DNA of 64,000 nucleotides from Gymnorhina tibicen (GCA_013399875.1 VXAZ01007995.1:3141486-3205485); one strand, 5' to 3'. Positions 24,046 to 37,350 are shown, numbered from the stretch's first letter. Program-made: numbers and translations. The notes: generated from the sequence alone by a model not told the origin.

Positions 24046-24929
24046 CATGCTGTGCTGGGGCCTCACATTTTGTGGCATTCAGGACCCCTCAGCTCCCTTG
24101 CAGTCCCCTGCTGACCCTAGGCAGCAGAGGCAGGGGAAGATCTCATAAATCTTGGTGTTGGTGTTGGCTTACACTCATTGGTTCAGCTGTCAGATAGAGA
24201 TTGGCAGCAACACAGATGAATGAAGGCGAGTTTTGTGAGGAGTTTTCCTCCATGAGGAACGACTTTGTGCTAGGAGACAGAGCATGGAGAGGAGAGGAGA
24301 GGGTGCAGCAGAAGCGATCGGCATTCCTGCAGGTGGAAAGGAGAGGACACATTTCTGCTGGTCAGTGCTGTGCTGGCTGTCTCGGGGAGGTAAAATGGGT
24401 GCCATTTCCAGCAGAGACAGCTTGTTGCTTTTCCGTAGTGGAGACAAACCATTGCAATGCACACATTTTGCCAGGCTGGCACCCTCTGGCCAGAGCAAGA
24501 ACCATCTCTGCTGGAAGCACTTCCCTCATCCCTGCATGCTTCTGCTGTTTCCTTATGCACAGGTGACACCTGGAACTAGGTGGGGTGGCAGCAATCAGAA
24601 GAGAAAGTCCCTTCTCCCTGAAATCTGGTAACATTACCAGCCTCACTGATGGAAAACCTTTGATATTACCAGGAGTCTAGAGACATCAGGCACAGGTCAC
24701 CTACAGGGATTAAAAAATGGAAATACACGTGGTTCGGGGGTTTTATTTATTTTTCCCTATTCCTGTGCTGTTTTTCTGCAATGCTTGTTCTGCCCTGGGA
24801 GCTCTGAGCAGTGTTCAGAGCAGCCCTTTCTGATGGCTGTGCTGCGAGCAGTGCCCTGAGCAAACACAGAAACCACCAGCACTGCTGGGTGACCCTGGCT
24901 GTGCTTGACCCGGCGGCTCGAGATGTCTT
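24046..24929. other. Gene-free unique sequence
   Basis: No recognised gene. Several overlapping frames of 95-120 codons occur on both strands between 24143 and 24646. Their mutual overlap and lack of domains argue for chance. Confidence 0.5.
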
Positions 24930-25960
24930 TGGTTAAAGTCTGCTATGTGTTAGCAAGTGACTGTTCAAACACAGATGCTGCCTGTGTCAAGGAGGCTTTT
25001 TCTCAGAAAGTACAGACAAATATTGATCCTCTATTGAGCCTGGAGAGCAGGCTGGAGCAGCGCAGTGATGTGTGATCGGAGCTGAAAGAGGTCCCACAGC
25101 ACAGGAATTGAGGATACTAAAGGGCCTCTTATTTGCTGATCGGGCAAAGCTTGACGTGCGTCTAATCCCCCTGGCCAGTGTGGTCACGGGGGTTTAGCTT
25201 TAACCAATTTCTAATTAAAAGTGTTTGCAGATGAGCGCTTTATTTACCCAGCATTAATTATAAAGGGCTTTACTCAAGCGGGGAGCAAACGAGTTTCCTG
25301 TCTGCTGCAGCAAGCCCCTTGCTGGGAGCTCGCTTTCCCCAGAAGGTCCGTAATAAAGTTATTATAACGACAGTCTTTGTGATGGGATCCTGAGCAGATG
25401 GGGGCAGGAGAGCTGTGAGCGTTTCCACCACACAGGCACCCGCCCTCACAGGTTTAGGAGCCCTCTGTTTCCATGTTTTCTGCCTGGACTCTTGCCAGCC
25501 ACCATCCAAGATCTTGTGGGTCCGCAAGTCATTAGTTTAAACCCCGGTGTAATCAGGTATTAAGTTATACATGTGTAAAATGAAAGCAGGAGGATATTGG
25601 CTGGTTTAAGATGCTCTCTTTGGTTGGAAAAGGGCTCAGTGCGCGGGGGGAACGTGGGATCCCAGCTCTGCAGATCCGTGTGTGTCCATAATAAACAGCA
25701 GTGTGTCTCCCAGCAGCTTGAATGGAGCCAAACACTAATTATTTAATGTTTATCTGGTTTTATTTCTTTTTATAAACCCAAGCCTTTTTCCTCCACACCA
25801 TGCTCATTTTGACAAGATTTGTCAGAAGGAAATAAACCAGCTAGGAAATTTTCATTGCAGAGCAATTGTTATGGTTGGTTCTGAAGAAGAAAAGTTGATT
25901 GAAAAATATCAGGTTTAACAAATTATTCCTTTTAAATTATTTGCTATATTTTCTGTCCAG
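24930..25960. promoter_or_regulatory. Candidate developmental enhancer block
   Basis: This kilobase stands out by pattern. CpG dinucleotides are frequent between about 24910 and 25370 (for example CCCGGCGGCTCGAG, GACGTGCGTC, AGCGGGGAGC, ATAACGAC), while most of the window is CpG-poor. Perfect TAATTA homeodomain cores lie at 25212-25217, 25255-25260 and 25736-25741, with further TAAT-rich words at 25350-25365 and 25505-25575. Combined CpG retention and TAATTA clusters are typical of deeply conserved vertebrate enhancers. It has no open frame of note. Function is inferred; conservation was not measured. Confidence 0.4.
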
Positions 25961-28697
25961 ATTTTTTTCTATACATCTCTACTAGTAATATTTTATTGTG
26001 TGTTTTAACAGCCTGTAATTCTATACACGTTTGCAGCAAAAAAACCTTCCAGAACTGCTGTTCTTGAGAAATTTTGGTTCCTGGGAATGCAGGCCCCGAG
26101 ATGTTGACATTTCCCACACAATTTGCTGTTCTGGCAATTTTAGGGATAGCCACCACTGTGTGCCGATCTGCTAACGGGGCACTTGGGAATAGGTGATAAG
26201 GTGGCAAGAGCCAGCTTCGACCTCTCTTTACAGTGATGTTCACTGGTTCATTAAATAAGGAAGTTTGTTGGATTTTTGTCCCTTAGACTTTTTAGTGCTA
26301 TTCTTTGGCAAGTTATTCTTTAACTTGAAAAAAATTTATTTGTTTAAAATTCAAATAAGAAACTCCAGATACTGTAGCTAGGAGTAGGCACAGAGAAAAA
26401 CCATATTCTATGCATTGCTTGTGTACATCTATATTGAATTCAAATTTGCTTTTAAAATAGCTGCCATGACCTAGTGCCCAGATAATAAAATATCCCTTGT
26501 ATTCCCTTGTGGGTGTAGTGTCGTCAGATGGCTTTTCCTTAAAGCACTGAGGAGCCTCAGAGAGAGCCATTCTGGTGGAGAAGTGTACTTGCTCGTGCAC
26601 AGCACACACATTTTAGGAGCAGTTTGTAAATCAGACATCTTCTGCCTTGCATTTCTTTCATACCCTATATAGCATTTTGTTCTTGCCATGACCCAGTACA
26701 CAGCCTTGCAGTGCTTATGTTTAAGCCCTCTCAGTCTTGCTGCAAAACATCATCCGTGGTAATAATATGGGAGAAGAAGGGAAGGGACCTGGAGCCGTCA
26801 TGAAGAACCTCATAAATCTGTGCATCGTGGATCATTTGGGCTCACTATCCACCAGCTGCTGTGCCTTCCTCTCCCGGGAAGGATGCTCTTGGTGATGATG
26901 CCATCCTGGGTGAGGGTGTGGCTCTTCCTTGCTTGCACACATCTCCCTGTGCTGCCTGGGCACACCTGGAGAGCGGAGGTGGCCAGTGGTGACAGCTCAC
27001 TGTGAGACGGGGAGCTTTGTCCAGCCTTTACCTGGCTGTGAGTTTGCATAAAGCTGTGTTACTCAGCTTGGCAGTTCCCCAGCATCCTTAGGGTAAAGCT
27101 GTGTTCTAGGTTGGTGCCCTGTCTGCAATGAAGGCCCGGTTAATGCCAAATTAGACTTAGGGGAAATATTTACCTTTGGCTATGATACTGTAAATTATTG
27201 AATGCTGAAGAGAAAATTACCACACAGTCCTTCTAAAAATACCTACTCCTGTCACAGTCATACAGAGCTTCAAAAGGTTTATTGAGAGGGACTGGGAGAT
27301 TAATTTCCATTAAATATGCAATTTCCTTATTAAAAAAAAAATTGTAATTTAAATGGGGCTGTAAAATCTAAGGTAAAAATAAAGGGGAATCGCATGAATT
27401 CAGGGTATGTGCTCCGTGCAAGACTTGCTGGACTTGAACAGCTCCAGAGCTGTCATTTTGCATCTATTGCAAGGCCTTCACCACTACCTGAATTGCAGTG
27501 AATTGATCACCTCTTCCCAGAGAATTGCCCATTTGGTGAAATGTGCCCCATGAAAAATACCTCAGGCATTCCTGGCAGCAGCAGGAATAACCCAGGATGG
27601 GCTTGGGAGAGGAGCGGTTACCAGCGGGACTGTGCCGAGCACTAACTCAGCATGGCAAGGGAGCTGTTGTGCCTGGCAGGTTTTGCTCTGTAAAAACCAA
27701 CCAGCTCTCCATCCCACACGGAAGGCAGGCACTCCTCACTCACAGCCGGGTGAGCTGCTCTGAGCCTCTGGCCATGGCAAGGCTGTAAGTGCATGAGCTG
27801 AGAAGCACCTTTTCTTTAGACAAGTCCTTGTGGTGTTAGCAACAGAGGATGCTTTATTTTTACCTCTGTAGTAGCCAGGCATCTTGGGCTTCTTGGAGCG
27901 GGAGCAGGGCCTCAAGTCCCCGTGGTGAGCAAAAACCCCCAAACTCTCATCCCACCCACCTCCAGCGGCCTTTTCGTAATTTTAATCTGACGGGGAGGCC
28001 TGTTAGCCCATGTGAGCCTGTGGCTCTTAAAGACTTTCCACACCAATTTGCAGACTGTAAGTAATGGTTCTGCCAGCCCTTGGCTGTGGGACCCCAGTGA
28101 AAGAATGTTCCCCAGGCGGGCCCACGGTACACCCCAAGCGTGGCTTGAGCCTGGCAGGGTTTCCTCGGCTGCCCTGTGCTGCCTCCCCTCCTCCCTCCCA
28201 GTCCCAAACGTGGTTTCATTTAAAACGATGGTGAAAGATGTGAAAGAAGATACACACAGCAAGATGTAAACCCCTCCGGTCTGTCAGCGTGCCTCAGGGG
28301 AAAAAAAAAACAACCCCCCACGGGCAGGAGTGTTGTAACCTGAGAGCCGCCGAGTTCGGTATCTTCAAAATTAGGGGTTAGCCTCAGTAGGCTAACAGAG
28401 AGGCTCGGGTGCTGATCCAAGGTTTTATTAACAGGCACGCTCCCTGATGATGGCAGCATTGAGATCTTGGCCCCAGCCCAAATCAGGCTCCCTTCTTCTG
28501 CAAAACCAGCTGGAAATTTGAAGAGGTTCGTAATGCTTTACATTTTGACGGCACTTCTTCAATTCAGACACCATCTAGGCATTAAAAATCGGACCTCTTC
28601 ACATTCTTGCTCCGAGTAAAGCTACATGGCAAATGGATTTTCCAATTTGTTGAGGTTTTGGGAAGCAAGCAAAAGAAATTTTGTTCCGTGTTGGAAC

Positions 28698-28714
28698 AAA
28701 AAAAAAAAAAAAAA
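28698..28714. repeat. Poly(A) tract, 17 bases
   Basis: Seventeen A bases after TTGGAAC. No retroelement body is recognised to its left. Confidence 0.9.
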
Positions 28715-30770
28715 GCAGAATTGTTTTTGGGTCATTTGAAACATTTTCAGTATATTCAAAGCACTTCATTCAGATTTCAACCCCTTATAATGTAATAGAA
28801 AGTAGAGTCTATTTTAAAGAAAGTAATTTTGCAGGAAGAAACCAAACTTCTCAGTGGATGTATGGAAACAGACCATTTGAATCTTAAAAAAAATATTTCC
28901 CTGAATTTTTCCAGTAAAGAAATATTTTCATAATGACTATGGTTTTATTTTTAAACTGTTTTATTAAAACAAGAGCTTTTCTAAAGAAAACTAGAAATCC
29001 AGTGGATACCTGTTGTTAGCTCTGTGGATTTCTTCACTTCGCAGGCTGTCTTATTCAATGTAATTAACAACCACAGCTAAGTGTAATCCCATGGTTTTCC
29101 CTTTTTTTCCCCCTGGGAAGCATCCTGCACCCAGCACAGTTACAAAGATCTCCTTAGTTTCTTCTTTTTTTGTGGGACAGCTTCAGGCATCAGCCTGTGA
29201 CTGTTGCAGTTCTCTGGTTGGCTTCAGAATATTTTGTGATGAAAGTGTAACGAAAACTGATGCATTTTCATGGAAATCTTCCAGTTTTAACCAGTTGGTA
29301 TTTTCTAACAAAGAACATTTTGTCAAAGCCATTCCTGTCCGGTTTTCCTGCCTCCTACCTCGATTAGGTCATTAAAAACCAGAGACACAAGCAACACCTG
29401 TATAACTGGATAACAACATTTCAATAGTCTAGTACAGGGATGAAATCTGAAAAAGATTAGGAGAAAACAGGGAGATGGCTGTTATTTTTGAATGAGGTGG
29501 GGGAACACATTCCCAGCCCTGAAGACACAAGATCTGCTCTTTCCCGTGGCGTTTCTGTGGGGGCTGCCACATCCCATCAGAGAAATCACCCAGGCTGATG
29601 ACATTTGTGAAGCTGCCCAGCGATGGGCCTGTGTTGTGAGTAAAGGCAAATTAGCTGGCAGTGTGTTAGCACATATTTCACTTGTGTCATGGTGTAATAA
29701 TGAACCTCATATCAAAGCTTGCAACACCATCTGAGTTTTATATGCCCCATTTCCTACATGTTCTGAACAGTGGAACCAATTTATAATGTAATGATTTTTC
29801 CATACATAATTTCTTTCTTATGATTTCCATAACTCGGGAGTTTTTTACTATGAGTACGGCTGAAGGCAGCCTCGTAAAGGATATGAAAAGAGGGCTGGCT
29901 AAAGTGTCTCATAAAAAAGTAGCTCGAGCGATTTGCTAGTGGCTCTCTGTGGGTTTGATTGTGCCTTGGATTTTGGGCCATGCCAGGAACCAGCAACCTG
30001 CGTTCCCAACCGCCTTCACACCGCCAGCCTTTCACACCAGGCTGATTGCGGGCGGGACACGGGGAAGTGGGGACTGCTGGGCCTGCAGGAAACGGGGATC
30101 TTGGCTACCTCTGCTCATTCACTGGCCAACAGGGAGGAATAGAAATTTACTCCCGCTTTAAGCCAATCTAAGGCTGTGTTGATGAAGTGGCTGGGAGAGC
30201 TCAGTGCAGAGCCAGAAGTGAGAGTACGTGCCCTGCTCTTCAGCTGGACTCCATCTCCTGTCAGAGATAAAAATAAGCTGTAAAAGTAGCTGGGTCTTAA
30301 AATGGGGTTGAAGATGCTGTTTGCTCTGTAGCTTTGCTGGGTGCTGTTATCACAGGAGCCAGATTGTCTTTTTGGTGCTGTGGGGTGGGTGGGAGGTGAG
30401 AGTACAAGCTCCTGTTCTCTCTATTCAGCATCGCTTTGTGAGCATCTTGGGGTTGGTGGGCACAGACCCACCAGTTTTAGACAAGTGAAACAATTTAGCT
30501 ATAAAAGCTCACCTGCTCGTCAAAGGGCAGATTCTTTTATCTATGGAGAGAAAAAAAAATAGGGAAAAAAAAAAGGGGGAAACCTCAAAATTTTCATCTC
30601 AGCCATTTCAAGACAAAATCCTTCCAATTTTTGTTTCCAGTTTAGGTGGAGTTTTAATTTAAGCAAGTTTAAAAATGAAAACTTTCAACACTGAAGTGCT
30701 TAATTTTAGGCTTGAACAAAAAGTGTAGTTTGGCCCCAGTGAAAATTTTGTCTTAATTTCTTTGCAGGTG

Positions 30771-30794
30771 CTTGATTAGCTGATGCTAATCAAG
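30771..30794. repeat. Perfect 10-bp hairpin
   Basis: CTTGATTAGC and its exact complement GCTAATCAAG flank a TGAT loop. Each arm carries a GATTA/TAATC word, so the site could equally be read as two inverted homeodomain-type sites (bicoid/OTX class TAATC) four bases apart. No T run or A run marks it as a terminator. Confidence 0.55.
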
Positions 30795-31599
30795 GTCTTT
30801 TGCCTGATCTCTCCATCCTTGTGCAGGAGGATGCTGAGAAATTAAGTGGCAGAGGGGAGAGGCAGATAGGGAACAGGGAACACCTGGCCTAAGAAACACC
30901 AGTTTTATAAAACTCTGACATTACATTCTTTGATCTCTGTCCTTCTTCTTATCTTTGCATATCTCCCACCAAGGTCAGCTTGAGAGTTTACTTTTCTTCT
31001 CTCTTTCTTTGCGTGACAAGCATCCCTACATACAGTTAGGCTGAAAAATAAAGCTTGAAGTTATTTGTCTGTAAAAGTTATTTGAAGTCTGTACAACTCC
31101 CTGGTCCTGGTGACTGTATATCAAAGGTGTGCCCTGCCAGGACTGCAACCTGGTCATGTCACAGGTAGAAGTTTAGAAACAGTCCAGTTAACACATCAAA
31201 TGATTCAAGTTTCACCCACACCAACAAGTATCACAAAAAACAAATTAACATTGTGGCAGACAAGTACATGTAAATATTGCTTGCTGTCGCTGTCTCCATT
31301 TTTTGTTTCCGAAGTTTCCTTTGGAAGAGCGAAGATTTTAATCCAAGTTCTAACTATTAGGTTGTTTATTCAGTGAAGGGGAAATTACATGTTGCCAAGA
31401 ACCACCTTTTGGGCATGGATGTGGTCACACAGTGATGGTGATGTGCTCTGGAGCTCCAGTTGTGCCTGAGTGGATCTGGAGCTCAAACAGACCCTGTGTG
31501 ATGGGGGAGTAAAAGCACAACTGCCTTAGAGAAAATACAGGGTCCTAAGTAATGTTCTCTGCTCTGTTTAGAGGTGTGGACAGTGTGCCTGTCTAAATC

Positions 31600-31860
31600 A
31601 GGACTTCCTCCTAATTGACACGTCTGCTGGATGCTAATGACGTTCCTTTTCCTAGAAATGTATTTCTTTTTATCTGGAGAAATCAGTACTGTGGGTTCAC
31701 GCCACGTGCCTTCTGTCTCAGCTGGATAAATAGCGTGAATCACTTTCCCCTTTCAAAGCCTCTCAGCCACTCAGCTCCAAATACCCATTTAATCTGACTT
31801 TATATGTTAATAAATCACTCAGGATAATTATGCATTAGCTCCACGTGCCAGCAGAGCGCT
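31600..31860. promoter_or_regulatory. Candidate conserved noncoding element
   Basis: Two E-box cores CACGTG, at 31703-31708 and 31842-31847, sit in nearly identical CCACGTGCC contexts. Between them are a TAATTA core at 31825-31830 followed by TGCATTAG, ATTTAATCTGAC near 31788 and GATAAATAGCG near 31723. The density of known-type motifs in 260 bases suggests a regulatory element. Inference only. Confidence 0.33.
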
Positions 31861-34189
31861 GGGAAGGCAAATGGGTTGGTGCAGTCCTGTGTCTTACAAA
31901 CCCTTTCACACCAGAACCACCTTTCCTGGGGTGCTTGGAGCCTGGCACTGCCGAGTTTGCTGGGGCTAAACTGGGATCATGTGTAAGCTCAGGACTGGCT
32001 GCTGAGTGAAGATGTATCCCCAGGGAATTAGCGATAGCTAATTTGCAGGATGAAGAGCAAGTCCCTTGGTTTGCTGAAGGAGGGAAAGCCCTAGGCTCAG
32101 GGTTTGCTGGTCACAGAGGTGCCTGGAAGCCTTGCTGTAGCTCAGGCTTAAGGGTACAGCTGAACACAGATGAGGTCTGGATAGCTGATCCTGTGTGTCC
32201 GGGTTGTGTTCGTGCAGAGCCACGCTGGGGCCGTGTGCCTGTGATTCAGAAATTCAGAGCCCCTCCAGCCTGGCCCCGTAGGAGTGCTCAGGAACTGACT
32301 GTGTGGGTTTATGTATTTCATAGCTGTCCCAGTCCTGAGTCAAGATGCATTTGCAGAGCTACAGTGAAGGTCTGTAAGACACAGACAGGTTTTTTGAGTT
32401 ACCTGAGCTGCCCTGATACGAAGATTTACCTTCTGTTTTTTAGGGTCCCAGGCAAGTCGTGCACACCTTGAGCTCTGGCTGTAGCAGAGCTACAATTCAG
32501 TGTCAAACACGGCTTGACCTTCTCTAATCCTGCATCTTTGCCACAGGTTTTTGAAAAAGGGCTTAACCCAGCCTTGAACTCTGCTTTTCCTGTTAATGGG
32601 ATGTGATGGCCTGTGCTATTTAGCATTGGGCAATTGATGATTCATTTTTCAGAGATCCTGTGCACTCTGCTTCACCCTGAGTGTCTGAAGACTCAAGCTG
32701 TAACTGTGGCCACAGCAGCCTCTGGATTGGTGTGTGCCTCTTACCTCCTGCCCCAAAAGCTGTGGGTGCAAAGTTGTAGGTCGCTTTTTAGTCTGAAACC
32801 TTTTTCTTTGATATCATAATCCCCTCACTCCTACCCCATGCTCTTTGACTTTTCTGTGAGCAGAGATTTATACACAGGAAATGGAGAATATGACATTTTG
32901 TTTGTGCCTCTGTGTATGTGTAGTATCTTTAATATGAAACTAGTTGCCACTTAATTATACAGGCTAAAGACCTCCATTCAGTGTGTTGTATACAATTTAT
33001 GAGTCTCAGGTCTCCCAGACACACATTACAGCCATGTGGCAACACCCAGGTGACTAACATTCCTTTTTAATTTAATTTCCTTACATAAATAGCTTCATTA
33101 AGGATCAGTTATTTGGGCAGAGAAAATGCTATTTGAATAGGTCAGACTAAGCCACTGAATTTAGGGCCCTGCTACTGTTCCTGCTGAGAGCAGCACCAGA
33201 CCTGGGTGTGTCACCCTCCTGCTCCACTGTGTGCTTTCATCTTTAGACAGGGAATCTCTCCAGCAGAGGTGGACTTATTTCAGAGTTAATTCAGTGTGCA
33301 ACTGGAGTTTTTATAGGAGCAATACTAGGAGGGGGTTCTCAGTCTCCTAGTCAAGATCAGCCCTTTTTGCCAAGATTTCCAGTTTGCTCATTTGTCTCTC
33401 TTTGATAAAAAGAAGTTCCCTGGCTTGTGAAATTCATTCACACAGCACCTTGAAAATGAGTTCCCATTCTGAATCTCTAGTTTCATATCTGGAAACAAAT
33501 GGAAATCAATTGCTGAAGTCCTTGGGAAGCTGCATGGGTCACCTCTAGGCACTGCTATCCTGCTTTCCCTAATCGTGGGGTGTAGATGGCTTAGGGCTCA
33601 CAGGACTCAGGCCCCAGGCTTCAGGCATTGAGAAGGAGGGAGAAGCCCTGGAAATGAATGGGGAGGATGATTGTGGAAAAATTATTTTCAGGTTCTTATA
33701 TTAGGGATTTTTTCCCTGATACAGCGTTAACTTACCCCTTTCATACGAGCAGAAATATAATTTACATATCAAATTAACATAAAGATCATTTTCTGAGGTA
33801 GCCAAGATTTTTTTTCCCCCAGATCTGCCACCACATTGCCAGCCTCCAAACATCCCACTTCTGCCAAAGCTGCCAAACATTGCCAGAAAGGTGAATGTTA
33901 CTAATGGCTTTGGCATTTCCAGGCTATGTCCACAAGATACCATCAAAAGTATACTCTGGGAACGCGGGAAAATGTGAGGAAAGCTGGACATTTACATGGC
34001 TCTGCTCACTTCCCTGACGTTGAGTAAACGTTTGTAAGTGGTATAAACACTCTTTGTGCAGGACATGAGCCAAATCCGAACTGTCTGCAGGTAGGACAGA
34101 GCACTCTCAGCAGACACACTGTCCCATCAATATCTATTATGTAGAAGCATCTGATTTTTATTACTCTCCAGGTTAGTACGTGGGGCTCC
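31861..34189. other. Gene-free unique sequence
   Basis: No recognised gene. The frame at 32043-32471 (142 codons) has no domain. Blocks 32930-33130 and 33705-33805 are A/T-rich with words such as TTTAATTTAATTTCCTTACA and could be conserved noncoding DNA. Confidence 0.5.
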
Positions 34190-34470
34190 CAGGACTATCG
34201 CCCTGAACGTGTGAGCAAGGCGTAGGAATCGCTGCTTCTTAAAACACCGGCCAAATGTAAATCTTACCAAACCCTTTCAAGATGGGTGGTCTTGCCTTGT
34301 TGGACACAGGCTTTTGCTTTTCAGCAGGGAAAGGGTTGAGTGATGATTATCTCTTGCTTTTTCCCATTCCGTTTCTTTTCGTGATAAATAAAAAGAGCCC
34401 TGCTCGAAGTGATTGCTTTTTAATGATGCATGTCAGACGTGAAAGCAGTATCGCTCCTGTTTGAAAAGGG
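34190..34470. promoter_or_regulatory. Candidate conserved noncoding element
   Basis: Unusually rich in CpG for this window (TATCGCCCTGAACGTG, AAGGCGTAGGAATCGC, CACCGGCC, TTTTCGTG, CTCGAAG, CAGACGTG, GTATCGC), with a TTTTTAATGATGCATG word near 34417. No simple repeat and no transposon. This profile resembles retained regulatory DNA. Inference only. Confidence 0.3.
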
Positions 34471-37288
34471 CATGTAATGTAACAAGCTGGCTGAGTTTCA
34501 TTCCCAAATCACCACCATTCCCTCTATCAGCATAGAAATAAATGAGTTCTCATTGCCTCTGGAGGCTGGGGGGGCCATACCTTGCTGGATATTACCTCCT
34601 TGTTCTCTGTGGGGAAAAAAGGGTTATAAAATAGCAGACACTCCCACCCCCCCTTTTTTTTTCTGATTGCCAGATGACCTCCACATAGGAAATATTTGTG
34701 ATCCCTGAATACATGTCCAAGTAATTAAATTTCTGTGGGTCTCATAACACCATTAATAACTGTGCTCACCCCCCCCGTGGGGTCTGAGCTCTAGTTTGGG
34801 TATTGCTGACCCTAAAGAATAGATTAAGCCGTGTGGAGAAGAAAATCCTAGAGGCAGCTGAGCCTGTGAAGAAGCTCTGAGTAGGTGTTTTGTGTTGTCT
34901 GATGGTTGTTGGTGGTGGACACCAGTGAGTGAGTCAGTGACCAGTGACAGTCACTGCCAGTCTGTGGTAAGTGGGGATTAAAATTGGGTCATTAGGAACT
35001 GCTGTGGAGGGCTGTGAAAAGCTGCAGCCAAGGGGAGGAGGTGAAGGCTACCCTGGGAGGTTAATGCAAGTGTGCATGGTGAGCATATTTATTTTCTCCA
35101 GTAACTGCCCTGTGCTGCAGGTGGAAGATAAGCCTGGGCTTGATTTGAACCATGAGCTATTTGCAGAGCAGGTCATGGAAGATACCTGGTCAAGGAGGCA
35201 GAAATGTGCTGTACCCCTTCATCCTTCACATTCAGTGCACAGCCTCCCAGAAACCAGGATGCTTTCCAGTGCATTATCCAGTCCAATTTGAAATGACCCA
35301 AGTGGTGAACCAGCACTTCCCCTGGCAGCTTGTTAGGATGTTTTCTCCTCCTACCCAACTCATATTTACCATTTCTTTATTTCAGCTCATTACTTCCTTT
35401 TGCCTGGCTGAGGGCAAATGTGCTTCACCACTAAACAGCCCACAGCAGTCAGGGCTTCAGTCATGTACCATTAATCCCTGGAGCACAGCATTGCTTGTTC
35501 AACCTCTGCTGCATGGTCCAGGAGAGAGTGAATGATTGACACTGGTTGTAAATGCTTATAGTGTTAATTCTTTAATATCTTGCTAATTTTAATTTGCTCT
35601 GTTCAGGTTGGGAGGGGTGTGATAACAGTTGCTGGACAGATTATTGCTGCTTATCACTGCTGGAAACATGCCTCTCCTATCGTGGTTTGCACAGCCTCAA
35701 GGCATGGAACAAAAATGAAGGCTATTTTCGTATAAATAAACACCAAATTGCAGAGAGTTCTGCATCTTTGGTGGCCAAGAAAAGGGATCTGTGTGCTGGA
35801 ATCTGCTCCGCGAAGTAGGCATAACCTTTCTCATGCCCCTTATTATATGCAAAGGGTTTGCCTGGCTTCTTAAACCCAGCCTCATTTTTAGAAGGCCTTT
35901 GTGCACTGAAACCCTTTGGCATTTGAGCCTCAGCCTTTGCCAAGCACTTGGGCAGGTGGAGCATGTGAAGGCCACGGGCTGCCTTACACGAGACAGTGCC
36001 TGTTCTCATTTTTGCTCTGCTGGAATGTGCTCAAAAGAAGGCCAAAGAAGGTGGCTGTGTTAGATTCATCTGCTCCCTCAAAATAAATCAGACACTGCTT
36101 GCAGTAAACCACCTTTCTGGCTAATGTATGATGTCCTGTAGTTGTGGGAGAGAGTGGAATGGCCTGAATAGTTCAGATGTTGGTTGAGATAGAGTTGATG
36201 AACTGGTGGAAGCTGGAGGAATCTCATCCCAGCTTTTGGTTTGGATTCGTGTTCCTGGGCTGTGTTGTTCAGTCATGGCATTCCTTAGCAGATGGCTCTG
36301 TGATGCTGAATTTTCATTTTCACAGTGCTCCATGCCACACTTGCTGGGCTGATCTTGTCTGCATCACACTCAAGACCTGGATTTCTGCAGATTCCAAGCC
36401 CTGTGAAAACCACCAAACTTGTGCCGGGATTTTGAAGGAGGTGCTTAGAGCTGAGGGTGTTTCCAGGGAGGGCAGTGGTCAGCAGAAAGTTCAGTTCATG
36501 ATGGTTTGAACTGAAATTCATTCATCTTGATGAGATGCTCAGCAAGATGAGTACCCCTTACATGAGTAGAGAGAGCCCTCCAACAGATTTACAGAGATGA
36601 AAACACAAATGAGTTCATGCCTGGCAAGTTGGATAAAGAAATCATTTTTTCTGTCTCTATTTTTGCTTCCAATTTGCAACTAATCATAGATTTCCTTTGT
36701 ATTTTTTAAAATATCCATTTTTAGCCTAATTGCAGACAATAAATCAAACCCTAAAGTAAGCAAGAACATCTGACTGTCAGCAGTTGCAAGGGGGAGACGT
36801 GACAGCAAACTGGCCTGGCTATCCAAGCTTACATTTTTAAAAAATATGTGGAAAGTGGTGGGATGTGATGAGAGATGAATTCCATGGGTGACCCTGTACT
36901 TTGCTTTCCCTTTGAACAGCATCTTGCAAGCACCAGGGTTAAAGAAAACATTATTTAAAAACCAGGCAGGGAAAGAAAGACCCACTGGGCAACACTGGCT
37001 TGTAGCTCACTGGGCTGCAAAACTTCGGGAGGTTATTTTGTCATCTGATCGCTTCGACAACAACTGAAGATGGCTCGGATTGGAGAGGATGCTGGGGCTT
37101 GTTGGAATCGAGGTACCCCTGACATTGTGGCCACTGATGAACGCGGCAGAATCCAGGGGAAATCTTCTGTTCCTGAGCCCAGGTGGCAGTAAATTGTACT
37201 TAGCAAAGCCTGCAAACCAGATACCTCCAAACCCAAGAGGGAAGCCATGAAATATTCATGAAGTCTTTCTTATGAAAGAGGCTTATTC
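34471..37288. other. Gene-free unique sequence
   Basis: No recognised gene or transposon. There is a C-then-T run at 34645-34662 and an eight-C run near 34769. A small palindrome CAGTGACAGTCACTG at 34942-34956 lies in a GTGA-rich patch. Frames at 34971-35535 and 35697-36063 overlap on both strands. Confidence 0.5.
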
Positions 37289-37350
37289 ATGTGTGTGTAT
37301 GTATATATATATGTATGTATGTATAGATATATATAAATATATGCGCACAC
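37289..37350. repeat. GT/AT-rich microsatellite
   Basis: Alternating purine-pyrimidine DNA: GTGTGTGTATGTATATATAT followed by ATGTATGTATGTA and ATATATAAATATATG. This is a compound, interrupted (GT)n/(AT)n/(GTAT)n tract. Confidence 0.9.

Larger units (their letters stand above)
25961..31599. other. Gene-free unique sequence
   Basis: No recognised exon, RNA gene or transposon. Sub-blocks at 27120-27410 and 29590-29770 (GGCAAATTAGCTGGCAGTGT near 29647) look enhancer-like but weakly so. Simple tracts are a 17-A run at 28698-28714 and two A runs at 30549-30577. A perfect hairpin lies at 30771-30794. Frames near 27900-28270 overlap on both strands and are judged spurious. Confidence 0.55.

Noticed and set aside
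28090..28340. Possible CpG island
   Set aside because: CpG content is only modestly raised, and no promoter or exon is attached.
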